64,000 nt of DNA from Tessaracoccus sp. (GCF_016714275.1 NZ_JADJNP010000004.1:248001-312000); one strand, 5' to 3'. Shown: positions 45,310 through 54,012, counted from the first letter of the stretch. Notes: generated by a model from the letters alone, not told the origin. Numbers and translations are program-made.

Positions 45310-46581
45310 CTAAGCCCGAGGAGCGGCGAGTTCCTGGTAGATGTCGAGCATCGTCTGGGCCTGGGACGCGATGCTCCACTGGCTGGCGAGCTCCACGGAG
45401 CGGTGCGCGGCGGCGGTGCGCCAGTCGCGGTTCTGGAGGCGATCGATGACGCGGAGGAGGCCCGCGGCGAGGGAGGCCGCCGTCGGGCGGGTGAACTCGC
45501 CGTTGACGCCCGGGTCGATCACGAGGTTCAGCTCATGGTCGACGGAGACGATGGGTAGCCCCGCCAACGCGGCCTCGTGGAGGACGAGGGCCTGCGTGTC
45601 GGTCTGGCTGGGGAACGCGAACACGTCGGCCATGCCGTAGTACGCGCCCAGCGCTTCGCGCTTCTGTTCGCCCGGCAGGATGATGCGTCCGGCGTCGCGA
45701 CCCTCCGCGAGGACCTTCTTGATGTGGGTGTAGCGCTGCCAGTCGCCGACGATGCACAGCCGCGACTCCGGCAGCTGCGCGTGGACCAGCGCGAACGCCT
45801 CGGCCAGCAGTGGGATGCCCTTCTCCGGCGCGATCCTGCCCGCATACAGCACCATCGGGCCGGCGGGGTGTGGGATCGGCGGCGGGCCGGGCGGCAGCGG
45901 GTCGACGCCGTTGGGAACCACGCGGATGGGGATGTTCGGCGCGATCTCGCGGCAACGCGCGGCCGTCTTCGGCGACGGCGTCGTCGTCAGCACCGCGGCC
46001 TCCAGCATCTTCTGCGCGACACCGAGCAGCAGCGCCGTCGAGCGGCCGCGGTCCTCGTAGCGGACCTCGGCGTTGCGGAGGTCGTTGGAGTCGACGAGTT
46101 CGCCGCGGGTCACCAACGGGAGCGCGCGCACCACTCCGGTCAGCAACGGGAGCACCGGCGCGTAATGGTCGGCATAGGCGTCATAGTCGGTGTGCCAGGT
46201 GACGAGCATGGGGATGCCGAGTCGCCGGGCCGCGAGCCAGCCGAGCGCGCCGACGGTGCCGAGGCCGTGCACGTGCAGGAGGTCCGGCGAGAGACGAGCG
46301 AGCTCATCGATGGTGCGCTCGAAGTGTCTGCCGTTCGCCACCCGGGTCGGCATCTTGGGCACGCGCACGGACGGCAGCCGGATCTCGGTGCGCCCGGGCC
46401 GCCCGTGGTGGGGGTTCGGCCCCTTGGCGTGCGGTGCGACGACGATGACCTCGTGTCCCGCGTCGAGCAGGTTGCCCTCTAGGTGCTGGACGGCGAACAT
46501 CAGCCCGTTGCTGCCCGGCCCGTAGTTGTCGGTGAACTCGGCAACGCGGAGAGAGCGCGCGGCGCCGGCGGGTTGAGTCAC
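45310..46581 (-). CDS. Family 4 glycosyltransferase
   Basis: A 423-residue GT-B glycosyltransferase. The N-terminal half starts with FTDNYGPGSNGLMFAVQHLEG and holds an HVHGLG motif; the C-terminal half has GRIAPEKGIPLLAEAF and the EX7E-like donor region QTDTQALVLHEAALAGLPIV. These resemble the bacterial GT4 enzymes that make lipid-linked mannosides or glucosyl lipids of the envelope. The GTG start at 46581 has TAGAGT 6 nt upstream (leaderless). Donor and acceptor are not identified. No partner gene is adjacent. Confidence 0.85.
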   Translation of the reverse strand: MTQPAGAARSLRVAEFTDNYGPGSNGLMFAVQHLEGNLLDAGHEVIVVAPHAKGPNPHHGRPGRTEIRLPSVRVPKMPTRVANGRHFERTIDELARLSPDLLHVHGLGTVGALGWLAARRLGIPMLVTWHTDYDAYADHYAPVLPLLTGVVRALPLVTRGELVDSNDLRNAEVRYEDRGRSTALLLGVAQKMLEAAVLTTTPSPKTAARCREIAPNIPIRVVPNGVDPLPPGPPPIPHPAGPMVLYAGRIAPEKGIPLLAEAFALVHAQLPESRLCIVGDWQRYTHIKKVLAEGRDAGRIILPGEQKREALGAYYGMADVFAFPSQTDTQALVLHEAALAGLPIVSVDHELNLVIDPGVNGEFTRPTAASLAAGLLRVIDRLQNRDWRTAAAHRSVELASQWSIASQAQTMLDIYQELAAPRA

Positions 46582-46587
46582 CCCGTC

Positions 46588-46593
46588 ACTCTA
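46588..46593 (-). promoter_or_regulatory. Putative leaderless -10 box of the glycosyltransferase gene
   Basis: Minus-strand TAGAGT, 6 nt before the GTG at 46581. Confidence 0.45.
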
Positions 46594-46681
46594 ACCGGAA
46601 CCGTGGCGATGGGTCGGGATCTCCGCACAGCGCGCTTGAGCGTTGCAGATCCGGCCTACGGTCACGCTCCAGGAGATCCTC

Positions 46682-47284
46682 CTAGATGAACACGATCTGG
46701 GCGCCCTCCGACTTCTCGATGAAGTCTGCGGCGGAAATCACGGCGAGCACGCCGGGGTGGAGGTTCGCCTTCTTGAGCTGCATCATGTCGACGCTCAGTT
46801 GGCACGCCCAGAGCTTCGCGCCCATCGCCACGACGTGGTCGATCATCTCCGGGACGCTCGGGATGTCCATGCCGGCCATCATCTTCTTCATCATCGCGGT
46901 CGACGCCGTCGTCACGCCGGGCAGTGCAGCGAGGCCCTGCGGGATGGACACCGCGCCCAGGCCGCCCTTCAGCCGCTCCAGTTGTGGCATGTGCATTGCT
47001 GTGTTCCCGCCGAACGAGAACTTGAGCGAGTCCATGGTGCGCAGGTCGACGATATCGAGGCCCCAGAAAGTGAAGAAGTACTCCACCTCGATACCCTCGC
47101 CGAGCGCAGCGTTGCCCATGATGAGAGCCGGGTAGGCCATGTCCAGGTTGCCCTTGGAGCAGATGAACACCATCTTGCGCGGGCCGGCAGCGGCCGATGA
47201 CGCGGGTCGCCCGTCGACGGCAAGGGTTGTGGTTCGGGCGTCGCCGAAGTCGGGGATCAGGTTGCCGTCGGCATCGATGGGCAT
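46682..47284 (-). CDS. DsrE/DsrF-like sulfur-transfer protein
   Basis: A 200-residue protein of the DsrE/F/DrsE-like family, which carries persulfide sulfur between proteins. The domain begins MVFICSKGNLDMAYPALIMGNAA (residues about 38-60). A likely active Cys is in KLWACQLSVDMM, and the Met-rich MMKKMMAGMD segment is a feature of this membrane-associated subgroup. ATG 47284 follows AGAAGGAG. It is the last gene of the SQR-TusE/DsrC-DsrE operon, 12 nt after the preceding stop. Confidence 0.85.
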   Translation of the reverse strand: MPIDADGNLIPDFGDARTTTLAVDGRPASSAAAGPRKMVFICSKGNLDMAYPALIMGNAALGEGIEVEYFFTFWGLDIVDLRTMDSLKFSFGGNTAMHMPQLERLKGGLGAVSIPQGLAALPGVTTASTAMMKKMMAGMDIPSVPEMIDHVVAMGAKLWACQLSVDMMQLKKANLHPGVLAVISAADFIEKSEGAQIVFI

Positions 47285-47296
47285 GTCCACTCCTTC

Positions 47297-47614
47297 TCAG
47301 ACGCACGCGCGCGGCTTCGGCCGCCCCGCGATGTAGGCGATCTTCTTCGCGGGCTTGCCCGGGAACAGCTCGAAGAGCCGCTTGATCTGGAACCCGCCCG
47401 CCTTCTGCATCCGGCGCAGCGTCGGGGCCTCACCGGTCGTGTCGAAGTCCGCGCGGGCGAAGCGGATCACCCGCCAGTGCTCGTCGGTCAGCTCCTCGAC
47501 GCCGGCGATGCGGGCGAGCAGCGCGGCCAGCTCGTCGTCCCATTGGGCGGCGACGCGGAGGAATCCCTCGTCGTCGACCTCGACCGGCCGGCCGAGGAAG
47601 GTGTTGGTGGGCAT
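47297..47614 (-). CDS. TusE/DsrC/DsvC-family sulfur carrier
   Basis: A 105-residue small protein of the TusE/DsrC family. The core WDDELAALLARIAGVEELTDEHWRVI and FELFPGKPAKKIAYIAGRPKPRACV (two motifs) are clear; the penultimate residue is the sulfur-carrying Cys. The second, upstream Cys of two-cysteine DsrC proteins is absent, so this is the one-cysteine relay type (TusE-like). It lies between SQR and DsrE, with a gap of about 10 bases on each side. Confidence 0.9.
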   Translation of the reverse strand: MPTNTFLGRPVEVDDEGFLRVAAQWDDELAALLARIAGVEELTDEHWRVIRFARADFDTTGEAPTLRRMQKAGGFQIKRLFELFPGKPAKKIAYIAGRPKPRACV

Positions 47615-47624
47615 CGGTCCTCCT

Positions 47625-48932
47625 TCAGGACGGGGTGCGGCGGGGGATGAGGCGACGACGGCGGGCCGGTGCGTAGCCGTCGGGCAGCTCGACGCCGTCG
47701 GGCACTTCCTTGCCCTCCATGGAGAGGTGCGGGGCGAACGGCAGCGGCCGCCCGCGGATCAGCATCTCCCAGTAGACGGCCTCAAACCCGAGCTTCGCCA
47801 GGTGGTTCGCCCGCGAGGCGCCGAGCAGCCGCAGCGCGGGCACGCGGTAGATGGGGAACCGGCCGGGCAGCGGCTCGACGTCGTAGTTGAAGTCCAGCAG
47901 CATGGCCTGGCCGCGTCCGGACTCGATGAAGCAGTTGGCATGCCCGTCGAATCGCTCGGGCAGCGGACGCCCCTCAAGGTGCGCGACGATGTTCGGCACC
48001 AGAGCGTCCGTCATGAAGTGGGCGACGGAACCGGCCTTCGACGTGGGCACGTTGGTGGCGTCGCCCGCGGCCCAGACGTCTGGGTCGTCCGTGCTCTGCA
48101 GCGTGTGCTTATCGACGCGGACGAAGCCCAGCTCATCGGCGAGCCCGGACTCGGCGAGGTAGTCCGCTCCGCGGTTCGGGGGGATGGTGACGCATAAGTC
48201 GAAGGGGGCGCGGCGGCCGTCGTAGCTCACCAGTTCGGCGGCGTCGTTGTCGATGTGCTCTATCTGGAAGTCGGTGACCAGCTCGATACCGCGCTCGCCA
48301 AGCAGTCGGCCGAGCCGTCGCGAAGCGACGGGTCGGGTGAAGGCGCCGTCGAGAGGGGTGACGAGCACGACGTCCACCGAGGGGTGGAGCCCGCGACGCC
48401 TGAGGTAGTCCTGGGCGAGCAGCGCGAACTCGATGGGGGCGACGGGGCACTTGATCGGCATCTCGGAGATATGGACCACCAGCCGACCCCGCTTCATGGC
48501 GGCCAGCGCCGGGCGCAGCGCCTTCGCGCCGTCGAGGGTGTAGAAGTCGAACACGCGGCGGCGCCAGAGCGCGCCGTCGGCCATGCCAGGGATGACGTCG
48601 GGCCGCGGGGTGGTGCCCGTGGTGACGATCAGCTGGTCCCAGGCCAGCTCGCGCCCGGATGCCGTTCTGACAAGGTGATTCGTGCGGTCGATGGTGGCGA
48701 CGTCATCCTGGACGAAGTTCACGCGCTTGGGGAGGTAGCGCCGCCGGTCCTTGGAGACGCGTCCCGCGGGCATCATGCCGAAGGGCACGAAGAGGTAGCC
48801 GGGCTGGTAATCGTGCCGATCCGAGCGGTCGACGACGGTGATCTCAGCGCCATCCAACTCGGGACGTTTCGCCAGCAGGTTCGCGAGCGTCGTGCCGGCC
48901 GTCCCGGCACCAAGTATCAACAACGCTGTCAT
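47625..48932 (-). CDS. Sulfide:quinone oxidoreductase-like FAD protein
   Basis: A 435-residue FAD-dependent pyridine-nucleotide-disulfide-family oxidoreductase, closest by eye to sulfide:quinone oxidoreductases. The FAD motif is LILGAGTAGTTLAN (residues 5-18), VVDRSDRHDYQPGYLF continues it, and Cys residues in IKCPVAPIEFALL and LCVTIPPNRG lie where SQR has its redox pair. A second FAD site is AAGDATNVPTSKAGSVAH. The C-terminal region may contact the membrane. ATG 48932 is preferred; the longer start extends into the operator. It is first in the SQR-TusE-DsrE operon, with a CsoR/CstR-like palindrome upstream. It should oxidise sulfide and feed persulfide to the carriers. Confidence 0.85.
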   Translation of the reverse strand: MTALLILGAGTAGTTLANLLAKRPELDGAEITVVDRSDRHDYQPGYLFVPFGMMPAGRVSKDRRRYLPKRVNFVQDDVATIDRTNHLVRTASGRELAWDQLIVTTGTTPRPDVIPGMADGALWRRRVFDFYTLDGAKALRPALAAMKRGRLVVHISEMPIKCPVAPIEFALLAQDYLRRRGLHPSVDVVLVTPLDGAFTRPVASRRLGRLLGERGIELVTDFQIEHIDNDAAELVSYDGRRAPFDLCVTIPPNRGADYLAESGLADELGFVRVDKHTLQSTDDPDVWAAGDATNVPTSKAGSVAHFMTDALVPNIVAHLEGRPLPERFDGHANCFIESGRGQAMLLDFNYDVEPLPGRFPIYRVPALRLLGASRANHLAKLGFEAVYWEMLIRGRPLPFAPHLSMEGKEVPDGVELPDGYAPARRRRLIPRRTPS

Positions 48933-48964
48933 GGTCCGCCCTTCCTTGGGAGGTGGATCCACTA

Positions 48965-48982
48965 TATACCTGCGGGGGTATA
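48965..48982. promoter_or_regulatory. CsoR/CstR-like operator upstream of the SQR operon
   Basis: TATACC, a 6-nt spacer and GGTATA form a palindrome with G-tract, 33 bases before the SQR start. It resembles the TACCCC/GGGGTA operator of csoR (41763-41777), so a CsoR-family protein probably controls this operon. Confidence 0.6.
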
Positions 48983-49200
48983 GGTCACTGTTGCTCCGAC
49001 GTCTTGCCTCGCGTCAGAATCTAGATAAACGACATAGCGCGCGGGCCGTTCGCATTCTGCTCGGCCGTTCCCCGACCGCAGCGGCCTGGTTCGACGGCGT
49101 CAATGAGGAGCCCGACATCTCGCCTCGCTTCCGCACACCGGCCTGGGCGCGACCGTGGTGATTCACGACGCGACGATGCGGCTGTCGCAGAGCTGCTCGG
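48983..49200. other. Intergenic region between the SQR operon and marR
   Basis: A gap of about 218 bases with no convincing gene. One plus-strand frame ends with a coding-like tail (DDAAVAELLGYPTLDPVAD then stop near 49231, inside the marR end), which could be the remnant of an old gene. Not assigned. Confidence 0.35.
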
Positions 49201-49728
49201 CTATCCGACGCTCGATCCGGTCGCCGACTGATCGGCGAGGGCTTCGAGAGCGTCGGAGATCTGGACGAGGACCAGCGCGGCGACCGCGGCGTCGGCGTCG
49301 TCGATCTTGTTGATCTCGGCGACCAGCGTCGCATGGTGGTCGCCGAGGGCGGCGTCGACGTGGCTGACCGCAGCCTCTGTGGGGCGCAGATGGTGCGCCC
49401 GGCGATCGGTGGGGTGGCTGATCCGCTCGACGTAGCCCTTGCTTGCTAGGCGGTCGACGATGTTCGTCACGTTGGCGCTGCTGGTGCCGAGCATGAAGAT
49501 CAGGTCCTTGGGACTCAGGTTGCGCGCGTCGCGGCTGGCCTGGACCAGGTAGCGCAGCGCCCGTAGATCGAGGGGGGAGAGGCCCGAGGCGCGGAGGTCG
49601 CGGACCTCCTGGACGTGCTGCGCGCGGCGCAGCCGAAGCAGCGCCACGCTCAATGCCCGCCCCGCCTCGCTCTCAGGCGGGGCGGAGTACAGATGCTCCT
49701 CCTCGCGGAGGACGATCGTCTTGGGCAC
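49201..49728 (-). CDS. MarR-family transcriptional regulator
   Basis: A 175-residue winged-helix regulator. The DNA-binding segment NLSPKDLIFMLGTSSANVTNIVDRLASKGYVERISHPTDRRAHHLRPTEA (wing RRAHHL) is characteristic of MarR proteins. Flanking N- and C-terminal helices, longer than usual, form the dimer. It lies downstream of glsB on the same strand (17-base gap), so it may close a csbD-glsB-marR operon. The palindrome at 50355-50367 before csbD is a possible operator. Ligand unknown. Confidence 0.88.
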   Translation of the reverse strand: MPKTIVLREEEHLYSAPPESEAGRALSVALLRLRRAQHVQEVRDLRASGLSPLDLRALRYLVQASRDARNLSPKDLIFMLGTSSANVTNIVDRLASKGYVERISHPTDRRAHHLRPTEAAVSHVDAALGDHHATLVAEINKIDDADAAVAALVLVQISDALEALADQSATGSSVG

Positions 49729-49745
49729 GGCACCTCGCTAGTGAA

Positions 49746-50006
49746 TCAGGACTTGCGACCGACGATCACACCGTAGATGAGAAGCACGACGATCGAGCCG
49801 AGAATAGCGAGCAGCCAGGTCTGAAGCGAGAAGAACTCCTCCAGAGGGGCGTTGAAGAAGACGCTGCCGAGCCACCCGCCGACGAGCGCGCCGACGACGC
49901 CCAGGATCATCGTGGCGAGCCAGCCGCCACCCTGCTCACCCGGGAGGATCGCCTTCGCGATGGCGCCCGCGATCAGGCCCAGGAGCAGAAATCCGAGAAA
50001 TCCCAT
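49746..50006 (-). CDS. GlsB/YeaQ/YmgE-family stress membrane protein
   Basis: An 86-residue membrane protein of the transglycosylase-associated (GlsB/YeaQ/YmgE) family. The three helices (LGFLLLGLIAGAIAKAIL, ILGVVGALVGGWLGSVFF and WLLAILGSIVVLLIYGVIVG) are typical. Members are induced by stress, often by the general stress sigma factor. It stands between csbD and marR, and an AAGAGGAA site precedes its ATG. Confidence 0.9.
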   Translation of the reverse strand: MGFLGFLLLGLIAGAIAKAILPGEQGGGWLATMILGVVGALVGGWLGSVFFNAPLEEFFSLQTWLLAILGSIVVLLIYGVIVGRKS

Positions 50007-50048
50007 GATCAGTTCCTCTTTTCAGGGAGAGATGTTGTGTGGAGCAGG

Positions 50049-50321
50049 TCAGCGGTCGCGTGCATCGTCGATGGCGTCGCGAGCCCGCTCGCCGGCGTCC
50101 TTGACCTGCTCGCCGACGTCGTGGGCGGCGTCCTTCAGTCGGTCGCCCGTGTCCTTGGCGGTGTCCTTGACCTCTTCGGCCGCGCGCTTCGCCGCGCCCT
50201 TGACCTGGTCGGCGCGACCCTCCGCGACGAGCTTGTCGTCACCGGTCGCCTTGCCGACGGCCTCTTCAGCCTTGCCCTTGAGCTTGTCCAGCCCGGCGCT
50301 CAGCTTGTCTCCGATACCCAT
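50049..50321 (-). CDS. CsbD-family stress protein
   Basis: A 90-residue highly charged Ala/Lys/Asp/Glu-rich helical protein of the CsbD family (GIGDKLSAGLDKLKGKAEEAVGKATGDDKLVAEG). These small cytoplasmic proteins accumulate during general stress; their mechanism is unknown. The tail has 11-residue helical repeats (KDTAKDTGDRLKDAAHDVG). ATG 50321 is preferred because AAAGGTG lies just upstream; GTG 50330 is the alternative. It is first of the csbD-glsB-marR group. Confidence 0.87.
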   Translation of the reverse strand: MGIGDKLSAGLDKLKGKAEEAVGKATGDDKLVAEGRADQVKGAAKRAAEEVKDTAKDTGDRLKDAAHDVGEQVKDAGERARDAIDDARDR

Positions 50322-50354
50322 CGTCTTCACCTTTCGTCCGATGGAACCAAATTC

Positions 50355-50367
50355 CTTAACTATTAAG
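50355..50367. promoter_or_regulatory. Palindrome upstream of the csbD-glsB-marR operon
   Basis: CTTAACTATTAAG (5-bp arms, 3-nt spacer) lies in an AT-rich stretch 34 bases before csbD. It fits a MarR-type operator for the operon-encoded regulator. Confidence 0.5.
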
Positions 50368-50566
50368 TAATTCAGTGCGTAAGATACACACTATACGATG
50401 AAGCGGGGAGGTGCAAGGCGATGGCGCGGCGCGGGCGCGCGCACACGTCGGCCGTCGAAGCGCAAGTGCGCACACAACGGTTATAGATTCGCGAACCCGG
50501 CACTGCCACAGCGCGGGCGAACTGTATGTTGTGAACCAACTGTTTTCCGGATGAGGAGTTACGACG

Positions 50567-50842
50567 ATGTCCACCCGAACCGCCACCATCGCTTCCCGAG
50601 TCGGCCTGCACGCCCGCCCCGCGAGCCTGTTTGTCGCTGAGGCCACGAAGCACGGCATCCCCGTGACCATCCAGGTGGGCGAGAAGCCCGCCGTCGACGC
50701 GCGCAGCATGCTCGCCGTCATGACGCTCGGTGCCAAGTTCGGCGACGTCGTCACCCTGCGCTCCGACGCCGAGGGTGCGGACGCGGCGCTGGATGCGCTG
50801 GTCGCCTTCCTCGAGATCGACCACGACGCTCCTTCCGCATGA
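50567..50842 (+). CDS. ptsH: Phosphocarrier protein HPr
   Basis: A 91-residue HPr of the PTS phosphorelay. The phospho-acceptor is His15 in GLHARPAS, and the segment ARSMLAVM occupies the place of the regulatory Ser46 loop. It passes phosphate from EI to sugar-specific EIIA. GAGGAG stands before the ATG, and its stop overlaps the ptsI ATG by 4 nt, so the genes are coupled. It would serve the glucitol-type PTS about 8 kb downstream. Confidence 0.95.
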   Translation: MSTRTATIASRVGLHARPASLFVAEATKHGIPVTIQVGEKPAVDARSMLAVMTLGAKFGDVVTLRSDAEGADAALDALVAFLEIDHDAPSA

Positions 50843-52506
50843 GCATCTCCGGCATCGGGGTAAGCCCCGGCTCCGCTCACGGCCGCGCCGTCATCGTCTC
50901 GACGGTGAAGATCACCCCTCCGGGGGAGCGCACCGACGATCCGGCCGCAGCGACCGAGGCCGTCACGGCCGCGCTCGGTGCCGTCGCCGCCGACATGGAG
51001 GTTCGCGCTGCCAAGGCCACCGAGAAGGCGAAGCCGGTCCTCGAGGCCACCGCGATGCTGGCCCGCGACCCCAGCCTGCTTTCCACCGCGACCGCGCGCA
51101 TCGCCGAGGGCGAGGGCCCCGTCGATGCGCTGTACTTCGCGATCGAGCAGTACTGCGAGCTGCTGGCAAGCCTTGGCGGCTATATGGCCGAGCGCCAGGA
51201 CGATCTCCGCGACATCTTCCAGCGTGCGGCGGCCGTCCTGCTGGGCGTCGCGCCTCCCGGCGTGCCGGAGATGACCGAACCGCGCGTGATCGTCGCGCAC
51301 GACCTCGCGCCCGCCGATACTGCGACGCTCGACCCGGCGCTCGTCGTCGGCATCGTCACCGAGGCGGGCGGCGTGACGTCGCACACCGCGATCCTCGCCG
51401 CGCAGCTGGGCATCCCCGCTGTGGTGCAGGCCGTGGGCATCATCGAGGCCGCGCCGGAGACGGTGGGCCTCGACGGCGCCAGCGGGGAGGTCGTCGTCAA
51501 CCCCGACGAGGAGACCGCGGCGAAGCTCGACGAGCGAAATCGTCGTCGGCTCGCGCTACAGGAGCTTGCCAGCGGCCCCGGCGCCACGAAGGACGGCCAC
51601 CGGGTCCAGATCCTGGCCAACATCGGCACCGTCGACGACGCCCTGCGCGCCGCGAAGGTCGACGTCGAGGGCTCGGGCCTCTTCCGGTCCGAGTTCCTGT
51701 TCCTGGATCGTGCCGACGCGCCGTCGGTGGAAGAGCAGACGGAGACCTACACGAAGGTGTTCGAGGCGTTCGGCGGCCGCAAGGTCGTCGTCCGCACGCT
51801 CGACGCCGGTGCCGACAAACCGCTTGCCTTCGCCGACCTCGGCGAGGAGGAGAACCCGGCCCTCGGCGTACGCGGGCTTCGCCTGCAGCGCGTCCGTGAG
51901 GACCTGCTCGACGCCCAGCTGACGGCCATCGCGAACGCGGCGGCGGCCACGGGCGCGCAGGCGTGGGTGATGGCGCCGATGGTGGCAACGGCCGCGGAGG
52001 CGAAGTGGTTCACCGCGAAGTGCCGCGCCGCGGGTCTGCCGACGGCTGGCACGATGGTCGAGGTGCCGGCGGCGGCGCTGCGGTCGAAGCACGTGATGGC
52101 GGAGTGTGACTTCGCGTCGATCGGCACGAACGACCTGTCGCAGTACACGTTCGCTGCCGACCGGATGAACGGCCGCCTCGCCGGCCTGCTCACCGGGTGG
52201 CAGCCGGCGCTGTGGGAGTTGATCGTGGCGACGGTGGAGGGTGCCGACGGCAAGCCCGTGGGCATCTGCGGCGAGGTTGGCGGCGATCCGTTGCTCGCTC
52301 TCGTCGCCGCCGGTGCGGGCATCACGTCGCTTTCGATGGCCACGGGCAAGGTCGGCGTCGTGAAGGCCGCGTTGGCCAAGCACGACCTCGCCACATGCAA
52401 GGCGATGCTCGCCGCCGTCCTCGACGCGGTCTCGCCGGAGGACGCGAAGGCGGCCGTCATGGAACTCGTCGACCCAGAGGTCGCGGAGATCCTCGGCGCA
52501 GCCTGA
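50839..52506 (+). CDS. ptsI: PTS Enzyme I (phosphoenolpyruvate-protein phosphotransferase)
   Basis: A 555-residue EI that autophosphorylates with PEP and transfers to HPr. The active His182 is in GGVTSHTAI, PEP-binding residues are in GIGLFRSEFL-like GSGLFRSEFLFLDR and RTLDAGADKP, and the C-terminal motif is SIGTNDLSQYTFAADR, then GICGEVGGD. Length is normal. It overlaps ptsH. A GC-rich hairpin follows the stop. Confidence 0.96.
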   Translation: MSISGIGVSPGSAHGRAVIVSTVKITPPGERTDDPAAATEAVTAALGAVAADMEVRAAKATEKAKPVLEATAMLARDPSLLSTATARIAEGEGPVDALYFAIEQYCELLASLGGYMAERQDDLRDIFQRAAAVLLGVAPPGVPEMTEPRVIVAHDLAPADTATLDPALVVGIVTEAGGVTSHTAILAAQLGIPAVVQAVGIIEAAPETVGLDGASGEVVVNPDEETAAKLDERNRRRLALQELASGPGATKDGHRVQILANIGTVDDALRAAKVDVEGSGLFRSEFLFLDRADAPSVEEQTETYTKVFEAFGGRKVVVRTLDAGADKPLAFADLGEEENPALGVRGLRLQRVREDLLDAQLTAIANAAAATGAQAWVMAPMVATAAEAKWFTAKCRAAGLPTAGTMVEVPAAALRSKHVMAECDFASIGTNDLSQYTFAADRMNGRLAGLLTGWQPALWELIVATVEGADGKPVGICGEVGGDPLLALVAAGAGITSLSMATGKVGVVKAALAKHDLATCKAMLAAVLDAVSPEDAKAAVMELVDPEVAEILGAA

Positions 52507-52523
52507 GCAACGAAGACAAGAGA

Positions 52524-52543
52524 GGCACCCCGGCCGGGGTGCC
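52524..52543. terminator. Terminator between convergent ptsI and aldehyde dehydrogenase
   Basis: GGCACCCC and GGGGTGCC form an 8-bp stem with GGCC loop, followed by CTCCTTGTGT. It lies 18 bases after ptsI and 15 bases before the convergent stop, so it can act on both sides. Confidence 0.7.
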
Positions 52544-52557
52544 CTCCTTGTGTCCGG

Positions 52558-54012
52558 CTACAGCGCCATGCCGACGTACTTGATCTCCAGGTACTCGTCG
52601 AGGCCCTCGTGGGAGCCCTCGCGGCCGAGGCCCGACTGCTTGACGCCGCCAAAAGGCGCGGCGGGGTTGGACACGATCCCGGTGTTCAGGCCCACCATGC
52701 CGCTCTCGAGCCGCTCGACGGCCTTCAGCGCGCGGCCGACGTCGCGCGAGTAGACGTAGGCCATCAGGCCGAACTCCGTGTCGTTGGCCAGTTCGATGGC
52801 GTCGTCGTCGGAGTCGACGACGACGATCGGCGCAACCGGGCCGAAGATCTCCTCGCGGAGCAGGCGGGCGTCGTGGGGGACGTCGGTGAGGACCGTGGGC
52901 GCGTAGAAGTAGCCGGGCCGGTCGAGCCGCGTGCCGCCGGTCAGCACCCTCGCGCCCTTCGCGACGGCGTCAGCCACCAGCTCCTCGACCTTCGCCAGCG
53001 ACGGCTCGTCGACGAGCGGCCCGAGCGTCGTGCCCTCCTCGATGCCCGGCCCGACGACGAGGCCTTCGACGGCGGCCACGAGTTTCGTCCGGAACTCCTC
53101 GACGACGTCGCGGTGCACGTAGATCCGGTTGGCGGCGGTGCAGGCCTCGCCGTTGTTGCGGAACTTGGCCGGCATCGCGCCCGCCACCGCGGCGTCGGCA
53201 TCGGCGTCGGCGAGCACCAAGAACGGCGCGTTGCCGCCCAACTCCATCGACGTCCGCAACACCGGGTCGGCGGCCTTGGCCAGCAGCGCCTGACCGACGC
53301 GGGTCGATCCCGTGAAGGTGAGCTTCCGCAGCCGCGGGTCGGTGAGAATCGGCTCGGACACCGCGGCGGAACGGCTGGTGACGATGCAGTTGACCACCCC
53401 GTCGGGAACGCCCGCCTCGGCGAACGCCTGCATCAGATACAGCATCGTCAGCGGGGTCTGCGCCGCCGGCTTGATGATGACGGTGCAGCCGGCGGCCAGC
53501 GCTGGGCCGATCTTGCGCGTGCCCATCGCCAGCGGGAAGTTCCAGGGTGTGATCGCGTAGACGGGACCCACAGGCTGCTTCATCGTCAGCAGTCGGCTGC
53601 CGCCCGCTGGTGCGAGCGACCAGCGCCCCTCGACCCGGCACGCCTCCTCGGAGAACCAGCGGAGGAACTCCGCGCCATAGGCGACCTCTCCGTAGGCCTC
53701 GGCCAGCGGCTTGCCCATCTCGAGCGTCATCAGCGTCGCGAAGTCGTCCCTCCGACCGATGATCAGCTCGAACGCGCGGCGGAGGATCTCGGCCCGCTGC
53801 CGTGGTTCGGTCGCGGCCCACGACGGCGCGGCGGCGCACGCCGCGTCCATCGCCGCCCGCGCGTGCTCCTCGGAGCCGTCGGACACCTCCGTCAGCACCT
53901 CGCCCGTCGCCGGGTCGTGCACAGGCAGCGTCGCGCCGGTGTCGACGAACCGCCCCGCGATGAACTGCCCCTTCGGGACCCGGGCCAGGATGCCCTCGAT
54001 GTCGATGCTCAT
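52558..54012 (-). CDS. NAD(P)-dependent succinate-semialdehyde dehydrogenase-like enzyme
   Basis: A 484-residue aldehyde dehydrogenase. It carries ITPWNFPLAMGTRKIGPALAAGC (cofactor), the Glu in LELGGNAPF-like MELGGNAPFLV, and the catalytic Cys in NNGEACTAANR. The overall pattern is the SSADH (GabD) subgroup, which oxidises succinate semialdehyde to succinate; the spacing of Glu and Cys is correct. ATG 54012 matches the family start (MSIDIEG). No GABA transaminase is adjacent. It could also oxidise another aldehyde made by the nearby polyol genes. Confidence 0.88.
   Translation of the reverse strand: MSIDIEGILARVPKGQFIAGRFVDTGATLPVHDPATGEVLTEVSDGSEEHARAAMDAACAAAPSWAATEPRQRAEILRRAFELIIGRRDDFATLMTLEMGKPLAEAYGEVAYGAEFLRWFSEEACRVEGRWSLAPAGGSRLLTMKQPVGPVYAITPWNFPLAMGTRKIGPALAAGCTVIIKPAAQTPLTMLYLMQAFAEAGVPDGVVNCIVTSRSAAVSEPILTDPRLRKLTFTGSTRVGQALLAKAADPVLRTSMELGGNAPFLVLADADADAAVAGAMPAKFRNNGEACTAANRIYVHRDVVEEFRTKLVAAVEGLVVGPGIEEGTTLGPLVDEPSLAKVEELVADAVAKGARVLTGGTRLDRPGYFYAPTVLTDVPHDARLLREEIFGPVAPIVVVDSDDDAIELANDTEFGLMAYVYSRDVGRALKAVERLESGMVGLNTGIVSNPAAPFGGVKQSGLGREGSHEGLDEYLEIKYVGMAL

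Noticed and set aside
49020..49231. Coding-like tail DDAAVAELLGYPTLDPVAD before marR
   Set aside because: No start codon or domain; too short to support a pseudogene call.
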